A stretch of 64,000 nucleotides of DNA from Hassallia byssoidea VB512170 (GCF_000817785.2 NZ_JTCM02000011.1:1-64000), one strand, 5' to 3'; shown: positions 37,797 to 49,623, counted from the first letter of the stretch. Notes: generated by a model from the letters alone, not told the origin. Numbers and translations are program-made.

Positions 37797-38264
37797 TAAC
37801 TCTTTAAGCATTTCTATGGTGCTGATGCGAAAACCGCAGGATGCAAATAATCGCCGCGCAGTTTCGTTGACTGCTGCGGTATCAAGCCGAATTTGCTGAA
37901 CTTCCATTTCTTTGAAGCGATCGACACACAACATCACCATTTGTCGCGCTACTCCATTTTGGCGATATTCTGGTTCAACCCAGATATCGTGAATAAAAGC
38001 ATATTCCTTTAAACGGTAAATTGGAATTTCTCGCTCAACTGTCGCGATTAAAAACCCCCCCAATTTACCTTCATCTTCCGCTACTAGCAAGACGGAGCGA
38101 TCGCTGCTAGTAGCCAACCGCGTCAACCATTTTTCATAACGCTGTTCTGGATGAGGTAAAAATCCATACTTAGCGGTGTCCCAATTTTCATGCAAGGCGC
38201 AAATTTTGGCAACCATTGGTAATACTTTGGGTACATCGTCTGGTGTGGCGGTGCGAATTAGCAT
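37779..38264 (-). CDS. GNAT family N-acetyltransferase
   Basis: This acetyl-CoA-dependent acetyltransferase has an unknown substrate. The ATG at about 38264 (MLIRTATPDDVPKVLP) fits the GNAT start better than an upstream TTG. The product is about 161 aa. The acetyl-CoA loop is seen in IHDIWVEPEYRQNGVARQMV, followed by the beta5-alpha4 region IRLDTAAVNETARRLFASCG. The last residues (ELGVKSP) are encoded by the TTTTGACTC-type repeat that fills the gap to ndhN, so the native stop may have been overwritten. Confidence 0.85.
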   Translation of the reverse strand: MLIRTATPDDVPKVLPMVAKICALHENWDTAKYGFLPHPEQRYEKWLTRLATSSDRSVLLVAEDEGKLGGFLIATVEREIPIYRLKEYAFIHDIWVEPEYRQNGVARQMVMLCVDRFKEMEVQQIRLDTAAVNETARRLFASCGFRISTIEMLKELGVKSP

Positions 38265-38318
38265 TTCCTCGAGAGTGAAATATGGAATATGCAATTACCC
38301 ATTATAAGTTTTGCCACG

Positions 38319-39167
38319 TTAATCTTGTTGGTGAGCAAAAATGTAAGCACCCCAGAGAGAAAGAGCGATCGCCATCACTAACAAAATCGGTATGCTATAC
38401 CAAGGAAACTGCGACAATGGCAAATAAGCAGCTGCACGCAGTCCTAAGCTGGCATAAGTAAGCGGTAACAAATAAACTACAACTTTTAAAGCTGCTGGTA
38501 ATGTATTTGGGTCAAAGAAAGTTCCTCCCAAAAAGGACATGGGGATGATGATAAAGTTGTTGTAGAGTCCGACAGCTTCAAGCGATCGCACACTTAACCC
38601 GACAATTACCCCCAATCCTGAAAAAACTGCACAACTCAGCACCAACAATAACAAAAATAACGGGTGCAAAAAACGCCAGTTACCAGTAAACAGCAGTCCT
38701 ATCAAAATTACACCCAGCGAAGTCAACAACCCCCGCATCACTCCCGCTAGCATTTTACCAATATGCAAAGCTAAAGGATGCACCGGAACAAGCAACAATT
38801 CCTCAAAGCTTTTAGTAAACAGTCTGTCACCGCAAATCGAAAACGTTGTCCCCACAAAACTGACTGTCATCGACGACAGCGCCACCATCCCTGGCAAAAT
38901 GAATTCTAAGTAGTTCTTATAATCACCACTAATTCCTACCCCTGGTTTAATTGAACCTCCCAAACCAAAGCCAAAAGCAAGAATATATACCAATGGAGAG
39001 ATTAATCCTGATGTAGCAAGTTGTGCAATCCTCACACGTAAATCCAGCCATTCTCCCCAAAAAATAGTCAGACTATCAGCTAGAAGGATTTGAATTTGCG
39101 AGATTTTGAAGCTTTTGCTTAAGAGCAGCGGTCTTGGAGATGTCACTTTTTTCAAGTTATTTATCAA
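38319..39167 (-). CDS. ABC-2 type transporter permease
   Basis: This 282-aa integral membrane protein has about six hydrophobic segments after a 50-residue cytoplasmic N-terminus. The ABC-2 (NodJ/DrrB-like) signature is YLEFILPGMVALSSMTVSF, followed by SFEELLLVPVHPLALHIGKM and IIPMSFLGGTFFDPNTLP. It would export lipid, polysaccharide or drug-like substrates with an ATPase partner, but no ATPase gene is adjacent. Substrate unknown. Confidence 0.88.
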   Translation of the reverse strand: MINNLKKVTSPRPLLLSKSFKISQIQILLADSLTIFWGEWLDLRVRIAQLATSGLISPLVYILAFGFGLGGSIKPGVGISGDYKNYLEFILPGMVALSSMTVSFVGTTFSICGDRLFTKSFEELLLVPVHPLALHIGKMLAGVMRGLLTSLGVILIGLLFTGNWRFLHPLFLLLLVLSCAVFSGLGVIVGLSVRSLEAVGLYNNFIIIPMSFLGGTFFDPNTLPAALKVVVYLLPLTYASLGLRAAAYLPLSQFPWYSIPILLVMAIALSLWGAYIFAHQQD

Positions 39168-39247
39168 ATTTTTCTTAATTAATATTTTATATTTGTTGAG
39201 AGTTTAACTATCCAAAGTAATAAAAGTGAGATGGGGAAGGAGGACTG

Positions 39248-39336
39248 TTGAAAAAAAATTAGATCCTTCCGCTTTGCTACACTAAAAAGGGCAAAGAAAA
39301 AGAAGTGCAAAGAGCAAAGAGCAAAAGTGCCAAGGG

Positions 39337-39352
<16 letters not shown>
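39248..39352. repeat. Left copy of the inverted repeat bracketing the caspase/FGE cassette
   Basis: This segment aligns with the reverse complement of 42391-42493. Shared blocks in order are TTGAAAAAAAATTAGATC, TTCCG, GCTACACTAAAAA, AAAGAAAA, CAAGGGCTAAA and AGTCCTC. It starts downstream of the caspase/FGE stop and includes that stop and the last codons. It resembles the conserved segment that follows variable repeats in retroelement-diversified genes. Confidence 0.8.
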
Positions 39353-41883
<2,531 letters not shown>

Positions 41884-41890
41884 GTACCAA

Positions 41891-42322
41891 TTATTTCCGC
41901 TTGAATTTAAAAGTCATCGCTCCTTTTCCCCCGGCTTTACCACCACCAATCCCAAACAGGCTAATTTGCCCTTCACCATTAACTTCTACTGAAAGTTCGA
42001 CCTCATTAAGCTGCATTTTAGAATCGGGTTGGTCAGCTTCATCAAGCATTTCCCGCATTGCTTGCAGAAACCCCTTCATTTCTTGCTTGAGTTTAGTTAC
42101 CTCTACTTTGCGTCTAGTAATTACTATTTCGTCTTTTTTTCGGCTGACAACTATTTCTTCAGTGGTTTCAACTCCGAGTCGTCCTCCTGTATCCCCACTG
42201 CTTCTTGCTCCACTGCTTCTGGTTGCACTATCTGTGAATGTTTCAGTAGTTGTACTTGAGGTTTCAGCCGTTTCTTCGGTAATAATCCAAATGGCTTTTG
42301 GGGTGGAATTTTCTGCTGACAT
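41891..42322 (-). CDS. Small partner protein, Trypco1-like C-terminus
   Basis: This 143-aa protein has a Ser/Thr-rich disordered N-terminal half, a charged helix (KLKQEMKGFLQAMREMLDEA) and a C-terminal beta-rich part (LNEVELSVEVNGEGQISLFG, then Gly/Lys-rich GGGKAGGKGAMTFKFKRK). The helix plus E-V-E-x-x-V-x-x-x-G-x-I ... F-x-F-K-R pattern is like the trypsin-co-occurring domain 1 found beside proteases in bacterial conflict systems. Its stop is 7 bp from the caspase/FGE start, so the two form an operon. The family call is tentative. Confidence 0.6.
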   Translation of the reverse strand: MSAENSTPKAIWIITEETAETSSTTTETFTDSATRSSGARSSGDTGGRLGVETTEEIVVSRKKDEIVITRRKVEVTKLKQEMKGFLQAMREMLDEADQPDSKMQLNEVELSVEVNGEGQISLFGIGGGKAGGKGAMTFKFKRK

Positions 42323-42361
42323 AAATTTAATTATTTAAATTATTCTTGATTTAACTGAAAT

Positions 42362-42403
42362 GTTGCTTTTTGGGTTGTGTGTGCTGCGGTGAGGACTCTT
42401 TAG
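42362..42403 (+). pseudogene. Remnant of a second FGE/variable-repeat 3' end
   Basis: Read on the plus strand this gives VAFWVVCAAVRTL and a TAG stop, matching the end IGFRVVCAGAVARTF of the caspase/FGE protein. An in-frame TGA lies just upstream (42356-42358), so only the tail survives. The homology continues past the stop to 42493. Confidence 0.65.
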
Positions 42404-42493
42404 CCCTTGATACTTGAGCCAATTAGCCCTTTACTCTTATTTTCTTTACCCTTTTTTAGTGTAGCGGAACGGAACGATCTAATTTTTTTTCAA
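42391..42493. repeat. Right (inverted) copy of the cassette-bracketing repeat
   Basis: This is the reverse complement of 39248-39352 with small indels. The end GTAGCGGAACGGAACGATCT followed by AATTTTTTTTCAA corresponds to the same block on the left. It lies upstream of the Trypco1-like gene and contains the FGE tail remnant. Confidence 0.8.
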
Positions 42494-42496
42494 AAT

Positions 42497-42560
42497 CAAG
42501 GGCTTGACTCTTGACTATTGACCCTTGACTGTTGACAATTGACTATTGACTCTTGACCAA
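42497..42560. repeat. TTGACT heptad repeats
   Basis: About eight degenerate TTGACTC/TTGACTA heptads lie between the caspase cassette and the gene at 42646. They are non-coding. Confidence 0.7.
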
Positions 42561-42645
42561 TTTTAGTAAAGACTCGTCATACTTAAAGAGGGAGAACTGT
42601 TGAACCACTCCCGGCTATTTAAGGCGTGAAATTGATTAAGCAACA

Positions 42646-43185
42646 ATGAGACGTAAATCTACTGGTAGAACATTTACCGATTCTAAACCTTCTGCTTTGC
42701 AATCTCCTGCGTTTAATTTCACCACTATGGCGATTTTGGCGGGGGTGTTTATTTTGGGAATTGGGATTGGTATTGCTTTTAGCTCTACAACCACGTTGAC
42801 TCCAGCAAACGTGGCTTCCCGCGAATTTATTGACACCAAAGCACCGAACCCAGAGATTTGCGTGCAGTATGGAGCTAGCGCTATGGTGATGGACGCTAGA
42901 CTTTTCGTGACTCTGAACCCGTTTAATGTCTACGTTGCTCAACCGAGTATGCGTCCTGGATGCGTTATCCGCCAAAATAACTGGGCAATTTTAGAGCAAC
43001 GAAAGCTCGTATCATCGCAGCAGGTGAATGAATGCAAAAATCGCCTGAACACTTTTGGTTTTACGGGTAATTTGGATAGTGAAAAACCTGATATCAGGTG
43101 TATTTACCAAAACGAAGCTGCTCAAAACTTCTTTATCAGTCAACCGGGAGCAGTCTCACAACCACAGGAAACTGACAGATTCTAA
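42646..43185 (+). CDS. DUF3172-type membrane protein
   Basis: This 179-aa protein is conserved in cyanobacteria and plastid lineages, with no known function. A basic N-terminus precedes one membrane helix (about 27-46, TMAILAGVFILGIGIGIAFS). The soluble domain contains NPEICVQYGASAMVMDARLF, RPGCVIRQNNWAILEQR and DIRCIYQNEAAQNFF, which I recognise as the DUF3172 pattern. Three conserved Cys in the soluble domain could form disulfides if lumenal. It converges on the AMIN gene. Confidence 0.8.
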   Translation: MRRKSTGRTFTDSKPSALQSPAFNFTTMAILAGVFILGIGIGIAFSSTTTLTPANVASREFIDTKAPNPEICVQYGASAMVMDARLFVTLNPFNVYVAQPSMRPGCVIRQNNWAILEQRKLVSSQQVNECKNRLNTFGFTGNLDSEKPDIRCIYQNEAAQNFFISQPGAVSQPQETDRF

Positions 43186-43253
43186 AAACAAAAAGAAGGA
43201 AGAAGGAAGAATTTTGGGATTCTTCACTCTTCACTTTACTCAACTTCATCCGC

Positions 43254-44264
43254 TTACCTATTGGAGTTGGGAAAGGGTTGACCAAACTCAAATACCCCAG
43301 AATTAGGAACATTAACTGGATAGTTAGGGACGGTTTGAACAGGAAAACCGGGCGCACCGACACTAAGAGGAGGACTATTAAAATTACCAGACTGATTTGG
43401 GAAACTTGCTGGGGGAAAAACAGAACCAGGTTGTTGAGTAGGGTTGTTAGAATTCAGCGGCGGTACTGTTACTAAAGGTATTTGTGAGTTGTTATAGTTA
43501 CTGGGTGGTAAGTTGCTAGATGGTGGATAGTTATAGTTACTGGGTGGTAAGTTGCTAGGTGGTGGATAGTTATAGTTGCTCGGTGGTAAGTTAGTTGGTG
43601 GTGGATAATTATAGTTGCTCGGTGGTAAGTTAGTTGGTGGTAAGTTGCTAGGCGGTGGATAATTATAATTACTCGGTGGTAAGTTACTCGGTGGTAAGTT
43701 GCTAGGCGGTGGATAGTTATAATTACTCGGTGGTAAGTTACTTGGTGGTAGGTTGCTAGGCGGTGGATAGTTATAGTTGCTCGGTGGTAAGTTGTTAGGT
43801 GGTGGATAGTTTCCCTGTTGAGAAGATACCCCGTCAGCAATTAAAGGACGTAAAACCCAGCGAGTGGTATTTTGCGCGGAAATCGGTTGCAGTTGCACCT
43901 GATTTGGATCTAAAGAAGTTCCTGGTGCTAAATCTAAGACAATGCGAGTTACGTTTGCGTTTAATTGGGAAACGCGAATTCTTTGAATTGCTCCAGAATA
44001 ATCTTGTTGGGTGGGAACATAACCTAATTTGGTATCAGGCAAATCTACAACCATGCGCGGGGGTTGAGCAAGATAAAAATAGCGCGGTGTTGTACCTGCT
44101 GAGAGATTAATTTCTAGTTGAAAAGCTTCTGGATAAAAGCGCCAATCTTCCAGCCTTGCTGCTTCTGCTGCAATACTGCTATTAGTTTCCAGAGTAATTG
44201 CTGCGTACAAGCCAAACAAACTTAGTTTCAGAAAAAATTGCCTAATCCTCAACATCATTACCAT
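43254..44264 (-). CDS. AMIN-domain protein with Pro/Asn/Tyr tandem repeats
   Basis: This 336-aa exported protein has an N-terminal signal-like segment (FFLKLSLFGLYAAITLETNS). The AMIN domain spans about 36-140 (LEDWRFYPEAFQLEINLSAG, PPRMVVDLPDTKLG, QIRVSQ-type strand IQRIRVSQLNANVTRIVLDL). AMIN domains bind peptidoglycan or localise amidases and pili. The second half is a low-complexity array of NLPPSNYNYPPPS units (about 155-255), then a Pro/Asn-rich tail. No amidase domain is attached. A periplasmic cell-wall role is inferred. Confidence 0.85.
   Translation of the reverse strand: MVMMLRIRQFFLKLSLFGLYAAITLETNSSIAAEAARLEDWRFYPEAFQLEINLSAGTTPRYFYLAQPPRMVVDLPDTKLGYVPTQQDYSGAIQRIRVSQLNANVTRIVLDLAPGTSLDPNQVQLQPISAQNTTRWVLRPLIADGVSSQQGNYPPPNNLPPSNYNYPPPSNLPPSNLPPSNYNYPPPSNLPPSNLPPSNYNYPPPSNLPPTNLPPSNYNYPPPTNLPPSNYNYPPPSNLPPSNYNYPPSSNLPPSNYNNSQIPLVTVPPLNSNNPTQQPGSVFPPASFPNQSGNFNSPPLSVGAPGFPVQTVPNYPVNVPNSGVFEFGQPFPNSNR
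43495..43800. repeat. In-gene tandem repeat array of about 39 bp units
   Basis: The minus-strand coding sequence repeats a 13-codon unit (NLPPSNYNYPPPS) about eight times. Some units have a 5-codon NLPPS insertion, giving 54 bp. Unit number probably varies between strains by slippage. Confidence 0.85.
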
Positions 44265-44370
44265 TATTTATGTCCTTTGGCTTTTGTTTGCGGTGTAGCT
44301 GTGAATTTAATCATTTTAGGAATATCTTCCACGATTATTTGACAAGCGCAAGATTATTTTTATCCAACAT

Positions 44371-44562
44371 TTGAAGGGGAGAGGGGGAGAGGGGGAGATG
44401 GGGAGAGGGGGGATGGGGAGAGGGGGGGATGGAAAGAAGGGGGGAAAGAATTGTCCCCTTGTCTCCCCATCCCCCTTGTCCTCCTTGTCTTCCTTGTCTC
44501 CTTGTCCCCTTGTCTCCTTGTCTCCTTGTCCCCTTGTCTCCCCATCCCCCCACCTCCTATCC
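44371..44562. repeat. Facing GGGGAGA / CCTTGTCTCC arrays
   Basis: A purine-rich block (GGGGGAGAGGGGGAGATGGG in part, 44377-44450) faces (CCTTGTCTCCTTGTC)n at 44455-44545. The arms are complementary and lie just after the antiporter stop, so they may terminate it. Confidence 0.75.
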
Positions 44563-46749
44563 TCTGAGTGCTGACTCGTGAGTGTTAGCATCAGCAAGTA
44601 CTGAGGCTAAGTGAGAGGTAACTTGACTGTAACGACGGGTAATCAAAAGTGACGAACGACACTGAATCGCTAGTTCGTCTGTATAACGTCCGAGGGTTTG
44701 ACGTTCAATACCCCAAGCACGGCTGGTACCTGCAATAGTGAGGTCTACCGCTTCTGAGGCTTTGACTACGGCTTGGATTGGCTCGGAGGCTTCAATAGTT
44801 TGAATGTCAATGCGATCGCGTACACTTTGAGGCAATTGCTGCATCATTTTGTGCAATTCGTAGCTCATTTCATTTTTGATGCGATTTTCTGAGACTACCT
44901 GTAAAATCTTTAACAGGCAAGTATCACGATTTATTAACAGTCTCAACGCAAGTATCAGTGCTAAATCATCGTGGATATTTGCAGAATAGGGCACCAACAA
45001 ATTTTCTAAGCGCTCTTTGCCTTTGTCTATAAACACTGCTACATCAACCGGCGCTGTAGTCAGAATTTGACCAACTCGCCCCCCTAAGCGATTATTACTA
45101 AAAGCTGGGCGATGCCATCCGACTAAAATTAAATCAGCTGGTTCGAGTTCGGCTATCTCTGCTGTTTCTTGTGCAACGTTACTAGATATGCGAATTATCG
45201 GATGTACGTAAGAACGTGTAGACGGCGGCTCTAAGGTATCAATTAATTCTTCTAGCTGCTGCCGACGTTCTTCGATTAATCGATTTGCTTCAACTGGGGT
45301 ACTCTCAAAGGCATAATCTTCTGAAAGTTCTATCAAACTGAGAGGATGAACAGCTGTTGGTTGTTGGTAGTTGAGGGCGATCGCTACTGCTAACTGTACC
45401 AAACCTTTTTGTGTACTCGGATTCGCTACTGGTACTAAAATCCGGTAGATTTGACCGTAATCTTGAGTTGCAATATCTCTACTCGCTTCTGGTTCAACTT
45501 CTTTTTCAACCACATCTAATCCGATTAACCGTTTCGGATATGTCCACTCTAACAAAGGCGAGGTCATAAATGTGGTTACTAACGCCATTATCACCAGCAT
45601 GGTGAAAAGTAAAGGCGTAATTACTCCCAAGGACAAACCAATATTTAATACTATCAGTTCGGTTAAACCGCGAGTATTCATTAACCAACCGAGTGCTGAG
45701 GCTTCGCGTTTTTCAATTCCTGAGAAGCGAGCTGCTACATAAGTACCCAGGTATTTTCCGGCGATCGCCACAAATAACACCAATCCACATAACAACCACA
45801 ATTCCGGACGGTTAACTAAGCCGATTTGCGTTCGCAGACCACTGAAAGCGAAAAATACTGGTAGCAGAAATATCAACACGAAATCTTCAGTTTTTCCCGC
45901 TATTTCCCGCACCAAACCAGCATTCTTGGGCATTATCGTCCCCAGCAAAAATGCTCCAAAAATCAAGTGAATACCAATTAGTTCGGTAATCAAAGCGGAA
46001 GCAACCACTCCCATGTAAATTAAAGCCAGAAGTAATTGGTTAAGGCGTTCCGTGCGACGGTAGTAAATAGCAAGACGTTGCAAAAAACTTCGTCCTACCG
46101 TCATCATAAACCCGATGTAAAGCAAGCTGGCGATAATTGTATGCCAAGCTCTACCAATACTACCTTCTCTAGCCACAGCGATTCCTAGTGCTAACAAACA
46201 CCAAACTGCCAAATCATTCACAGCGGCAGAAGTTAGTGCCAAAGTTCCCAAGTACGTTGCCTGTAAGTTTTTCTCAGTAATTATCCTGGCAAGCACTGGA
46301 AATGCTGTAATTGATGTTGCCGATGCCAAAAACAGTGCAAAAGCGGTAAATGAAACATTGCCATCATAAAGCAACGGATACAGTAACAAAGCTAATAAAG
46401 TTGCTAAGGCAAATGGTACTAAAACTGACATTGTAGCAGTCAAAATTGCTACATTTATTTTTCCTTTGAGATACTTTGGATCTAACTCCAAACCAATCAG
46501 AAACATGAAAAATATCAGTCCCACCTGAGATAAAATATTTAGAAAGGGAACAGTTTCCGGTGGGAACAGGGTAGCAGCTAAATTAGGAGCAACCCAACCA
46601 AATAATGATGGTCCAAGCATAATGCCGGCAACAATCTCACCAATTACCAGGGGTTGCTTAATCCTTATGAATGCCAATCCTATTAAGCGTGACATTCCAA
46701 TTACAATTAGCACCTCAATCAAAACGAGAATAACTGTGTCAATATGCAT
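44557..46749 (-). CDS. CPA2-type cation:proton antiporter with C-terminal Usp-like domains
   Basis: This inner-membrane Na+(K+)/H+ exchanger belongs to the KefB-like CPA2 family. The ATG at 46749 (MHIDTVILVLIEV) is preferred to a GTG at 46767 because GAGGAA sits just before it; the product is 730 aa. About twelve membrane helices span 5-405. The family motif is ALTSAAVNDLAVWCLLAL, where VND holds the ion-binding Asp, and ALGWLMNTRGLTELIVLNIG is also seen. The soluble half contains two universal-stress-like domains (YRILVPVANPSTQKGLVQLA, ADLILVGWHRPAFSNNRLGG; ENLLVPYSANIHDDLALILA). Nucleotide or stress sensing by these is inferred. Confidence 0.9.
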   Translation of the reverse strand: MHIDTVILVLIEVLIVIGMSRLIGLAFIRIKQPLVIGEIVAGIMLGPSLFGWVAPNLAATLFPPETVPFLNILSQVGLIFFMFLIGLELDPKYLKGKINVAILTATMSVLVPFALATLLALLLYPLLYDGNVSFTAFALFLASATSITAFPVLARIITEKNLQATYLGTLALTSAAVNDLAVWCLLALGIAVAREGSIGRAWHTIIASLLYIGFMMTVGRSFLQRLAIYYRRTERLNQLLLALIYMGVVASALITELIGIHLIFGAFLLGTIMPKNAGLVREIAGKTEDFVLIFLLPVFFAFSGLRTQIGLVNRPELWLLCGLVLFVAIAGKYLGTYVAARFSGIEKREASALGWLMNTRGLTELIVLNIGLSLGVITPLLFTMLVIMALVTTFMTSPLLEWTYPKRLIGLDVVEKEVEPEASRDIATQDYGQIYRILVPVANPSTQKGLVQLAVAIALNYQQPTAVHPLSLIELSEDYAFESTPVEANRLIEERRQQLEELIDTLEPPSTRSYVHPIIRISSNVAQETAEIAELEPADLILVGWHRPAFSNNRLGGRVGQILTTAPVDVAVFIDKGKERLENLLVPYSANIHDDLALILALRLLINRDTCLLKILQVVSENRIKNEMSYELHKMMQQLPQSVRDRIDIQTIEASEPIQAVVKASEAVDLTIAGTSRAWGIERQTLGRYTDELAIQCRSSLLITRRYSQVTSHLASVLADANTHESALRG

Positions 46750-47319
46750 AGTTTCCTCTACATCCACTAGCCGATGTCCCTTTGATGATTCTTCAAGTCA
46801 GCTGAATATGTCAATGTATTTGAAGAGAACTAAGGTTTATTTGCCGTAGATTTTGGTGTTAATTATTATTACAATTTTATTGCCTCAAGCAAAAATCAAA
46901 TTTTATACCGATTTTTAAGAATTGCACTGTTGCAAATAAACTGTACGCAGGGGAAGATGTCCACCCAACAATAAAAGTAAGCTGTCGCGCATCTAAAATA
47001 TTTTGATGATATTTAAAGCTTATAACTTTTCGATTTATTAAGAATTATTATCGATAAATCGCGCTAAAATACGGTAAATATGAATTCCCTTGCGGAAACT
47101 TATTTAATAAAATTCTCAATTAGTTGATATTGGTTAGGGATCTAAGACTTTGAAAACACGCCCTAGGGGGGATCTTCAAAGACTGGGGTCTATTGAAATG
47201 AAAAACGGTGTCAGGACTAACCGCAGGCAGAAGAATCTGCCCTATTGCAAATGATTTTTAGTTTTAGTGAGACTGACTATAAAGAAGAGTTGGCAGCATA
47301 GTCTATGACAAAAACGGTC
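46750..47319. other. AT-rich intergenic region
   Basis: About 570 bp lie upstream of the antiporter. The region contains AT-rich sequence with scattered TTTAATA stretches and the palindrome-like CCCTAGGGGG at about 47162. No ORF with codon bias and no RNA gene were recognised. The antiporter promoter should lie in its left part. Confidence 0.5.
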
Positions 47320-47565
47320 TCATAGCGCCGAAACGGACTTTTTCCCCAATAAACATTCACTTGGGGTAATACCAAATCTGCGCTTGAAGGCTTCAGCAAA
47401 ACGCCCCTGATGGGAATAGCCAACAACGCTAGCAACTTCAGCAACGGTTATGTTTCCTTGACGCAATAATTGCTCTGCTGATTCCATGCGTTTGTCTGTC
47501 AGGTAGCGAAATACTGTAGTGCCAAACAGTTCTATAAATCCGCGTCGGAGAGTGCGATCGCTCAC
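47320..47565 (-). pseudogene. Truncated AraC-family regulator (C-terminal HTH only)
   Basis: The 81-codon frame carries the second half of an AraC/XylS DNA-binding domain: DRTLRRGFIELFGTTVFRYL, MESAEQLLRQGNITVAEVAS and VGYSHQGRFAEAFKRRFGIT. This is the PchR-like signature with the tail PSECLLGKKS. Full proteins are about 300-330 aa. Upstream sequence keeps a few homologous codons (RRFSVGVS) and then loses the frame, so the sensor domain is gone. Confidence 0.8.
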
Positions 47566-47690
47566 CCCTACGCTAAAACGCCGACATTACGGGACAGCCA
47601 AGTTTAATAGATCCAAGGGCACAAGAGCGACTATCAAAGGATGAAGGAACCGTCTCTGTTTTGTCTGATTTTTTGGAACCGCAAATGATG

Positions 47691-48401
47691 CTAGCTGGCA
47701 ATTGTTTGAGAATTATAAGTGGCGATCGCTTCCCAATTCATCACATCTTCTAACAAAGCTTGATAACCTAGTGTATTGGGGTGAAGTCCATCTTGACTTA
47801 CACGTTTGCGTCGCCAATTTTCACTGCGTCCCATCCAACGCTCAAAAATATCAAGATAGGGAATCCGTCTTTTAGCGCAAGCGATGCGAGTAGCTTCTTT
47901 GTAGCGATACTGATCGGCGTGATTGTAATATAAACAATCTAAAAATGGCATCTTGGCTTCATCGACTGGCACCATCCCAACAAATAACACGGGACACAGT
48001 TGCTGTGCTTGTTCAAGTAAAGAAGCGATTTCTGATTCAAACACGGCAAAATCTGTATAATTGCGTCCATTAGGACGTGCCAACCGCGCTGAATCATTCA
48101 CTCCGACTGAGAGAATAATCAAATCGGGGACGCGGTTTCGCAATTCTCCCCGATGGCGGAATTCAATTTCTAGCCTTTGTGCTACTTGTTGAGTGCGATC
48201 GCCTCGCACTCCCAAATTATAAACAATATGACCCGCACTATCCGGCGACATCCACGACCGCCGCAATCGCTCAACCCAGCCTCCCCCTTCTGGATCGCCA
48301 AATCCGTAAACTAAGCTATCTCCTAGTGCGACAATCTTCTTTGGCTGGCATTGAGTTGGTCTAGACAGTTGCATTGAGGAAGAAGCTACAAGTGTGTGCA
48401 T
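47691..48401 (-). CDS. SGNH/GDSL hydrolase family protein
   Basis: This 236-aa esterase/lipase-like protein carries all four SGNH blocks: Ser29 in IVALGDSLVYGFG, the Gly in YNLGVRGDRT, Asn in LSVGVNDSARL, and Asp-x-x-His in SQDGLHPNTLGYQ. There is no signal peptide, so it is probably cytoplasmic. The substrate may be a lipid, an acyl-carrier or a sugar ester. Confidence 0.9.
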   Translation of the reverse strand: MHTLVASSSMQLSRPTQCQPKKIVALGDSLVYGFGDPEGGGWVERLRRSWMSPDSAGHIVYNLGVRGDRTQQVAQRLEIEFRHRGELRNRVPDLIILSVGVNDSARLARPNGRNYTDFAVFESEIASLLEQAQQLCPVLFVGMVPVDEAKMPFLDCLYYNHADQYRYKEATRIACAKRRIPYLDIFERWMGRSENWRRKRVSQDGLHPNTLGYQALLEDVMNWEAIATYNSQTIAS

Positions 48402-48487
48402 TTAAAAAAAATGTATTTTATATCTTTTAAAGATTCTATACATTTCTACACCATTTATGGGTAACTAATTTTTCTCTACTTAGGGCA

Positions 48488-48600
48488 TAGAGGAGGCAGG
48501 GGGCAGGGGGCAGGGGGCAGGGGGAAAGAGTGATTTAAAAAAACTTTCCTTCTCCCCTCCGCTCCCTGCTCCCTTCCCCCCTGCCTCTCCCTAATCCCCT
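48488..48600. repeat. Facing GGGGCAG / CCCCTGCCTC repeats
   Basis: (GGCAGGGGGCAGGGG) units (48495-48524) face CTCCCCTCCGCTCCCTGCTCCC (in part, 48552-48595). Complementary arms lie immediately after the glycosyltransferase stop. Confidence 0.7.
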
Positions 48601-49623
48601 TCAAAGCACCATTGCGTAAGCTTTTTCATACTCGTCGGTCATAGACTCGACGCTAAAGCGACTAACAACATACTCCCGACAAGTCTGACGGTCTATTTTC
48701 ATCGCATCTGGAAGAACTTCAATCATTTTTTCCAGACAGTGACAAACAAAACCAGTTTTGCCGTGAGCAATAACTTCTGATACTGAACCTAACCCCATAC
48801 CAATTACAGGTGTACCGGTCGCCATTGACTCAATCATCACTAAACCAAAAGGCTCTCGCCAATTGATGGGGAACAAAGTGATACTCGCTCCACCTAGCAG
48901 TTTAACTTTGTCTTCGTGGGAAATTTCACCCAAGTACTGAATTTGTTCGCCGTCAATTAGCGGTTCGACTTGTTCTGTATAAAACTCTTTATCTACAACG
49001 TCAATTTTGCCAGCCATTTTCAAAGGTAAGCCAACCGCACGCGCTATTTTAATCGCTTGGACTGGTCCTTTTTCCGGAGATATTCGCCCGACAAAGGCAA
49101 GATATGCAGGTTGGGTTGGTTCGGGATAAAACGGATAAACGGCGGTGTCAATGCCATTGTAGACGGTATGGATGTAGTTTAAACCTAAGCGGGGTTCTCG
49201 TTGTGCCTCGCTGATGCTGATAAAAGGTTGCCAAGCAAATTTTCGGAATATTTTTTCGTTATCAGGTGTAAAAATGCCATGCATTGTATGGACGGTGGGC
49301 GTTTTCACAAAACTGCAATAACTAAGGCAGTTATAGCCTACGTGGGAGTGAATAATGTCGAAATGATGAGCTTGTTGATAAACTTCCGCAAGCATCATTT
49401 GCTCGTAAATTGATGGCTCTTTAATTTTGGGGTCGAGTCGCAAAGCTTGGGGATGAACTGAGCGCAGCTTTGCTGTAGTAATTGAGTCACCGGAGGCAAA
49501 TAAACTAACTTCATGACCGCGCCGAACTAATTCATCGGTGACTAGCTTGACAATTAGTTCTGTACCGCCGTAGCGAAAGGGAGGAACACGCTCCCATAAA
49601 GGAGAAATTTGGGCAATTCTCAT
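48601..49623 (-). CDS. Glycosyltransferase family 4 protein
   Basis: This 340-aa GT-B-fold retaining glycosyltransferase has an N-terminal acceptor domain (MRIAQISPLWERVPPFRYGG, DIIHSHVGY) and a C-terminal nucleotide-sugar domain (YLAFVGRISPEKGPVQAIKI, then EPFGLVMIESMATGTPVIGM with the E-x7-E motif). It probably acts on extracellular polysaccharide or glycolipid. There are no biosynthetic neighbours to fix the sugar. Confidence 0.92.
   Translation of the reverse strand: MRIAQISPLWERVPPFRYGGTELIVKLVTDELVRRGHEVSLFASGDSITTAKLRSVHPQALRLDPKIKEPSIYEQMMLAEVYQQAHHFDIIHSHVGYNCLSYCSFVKTPTVHTMHGIFTPDNEKIFRKFAWQPFISISEAQREPRLGLNYIHTVYNGIDTAVYPFYPEPTQPAYLAFVGRISPEKGPVQAIKIARAVGLPLKMAGKIDVVDKEFYTEQVEPLIDGEQIQYLGEISHEDKVKLLGGASITLFPINWREPFGLVMIESMATGTPVIGMGLGSVSEVIAHGKTGFVCHCLEKMIEVLPDAMKIDRQTCREYVVSRFSVESMTDEYEKAYAMVL

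Noticed and set aside
43472-43840. 122-codon HLATYHRVT-rich minus-strand ORF
   Set aside because: It is the out-of-frame reading of the AMIN protein repeat array.
44316-44597. Overlapping ORFs on both strands rich in GDKETRGQ and SPPLP repeats
   Set aside because: These are readings of the facing purine/pyrimidine repeat arrays, not genes.
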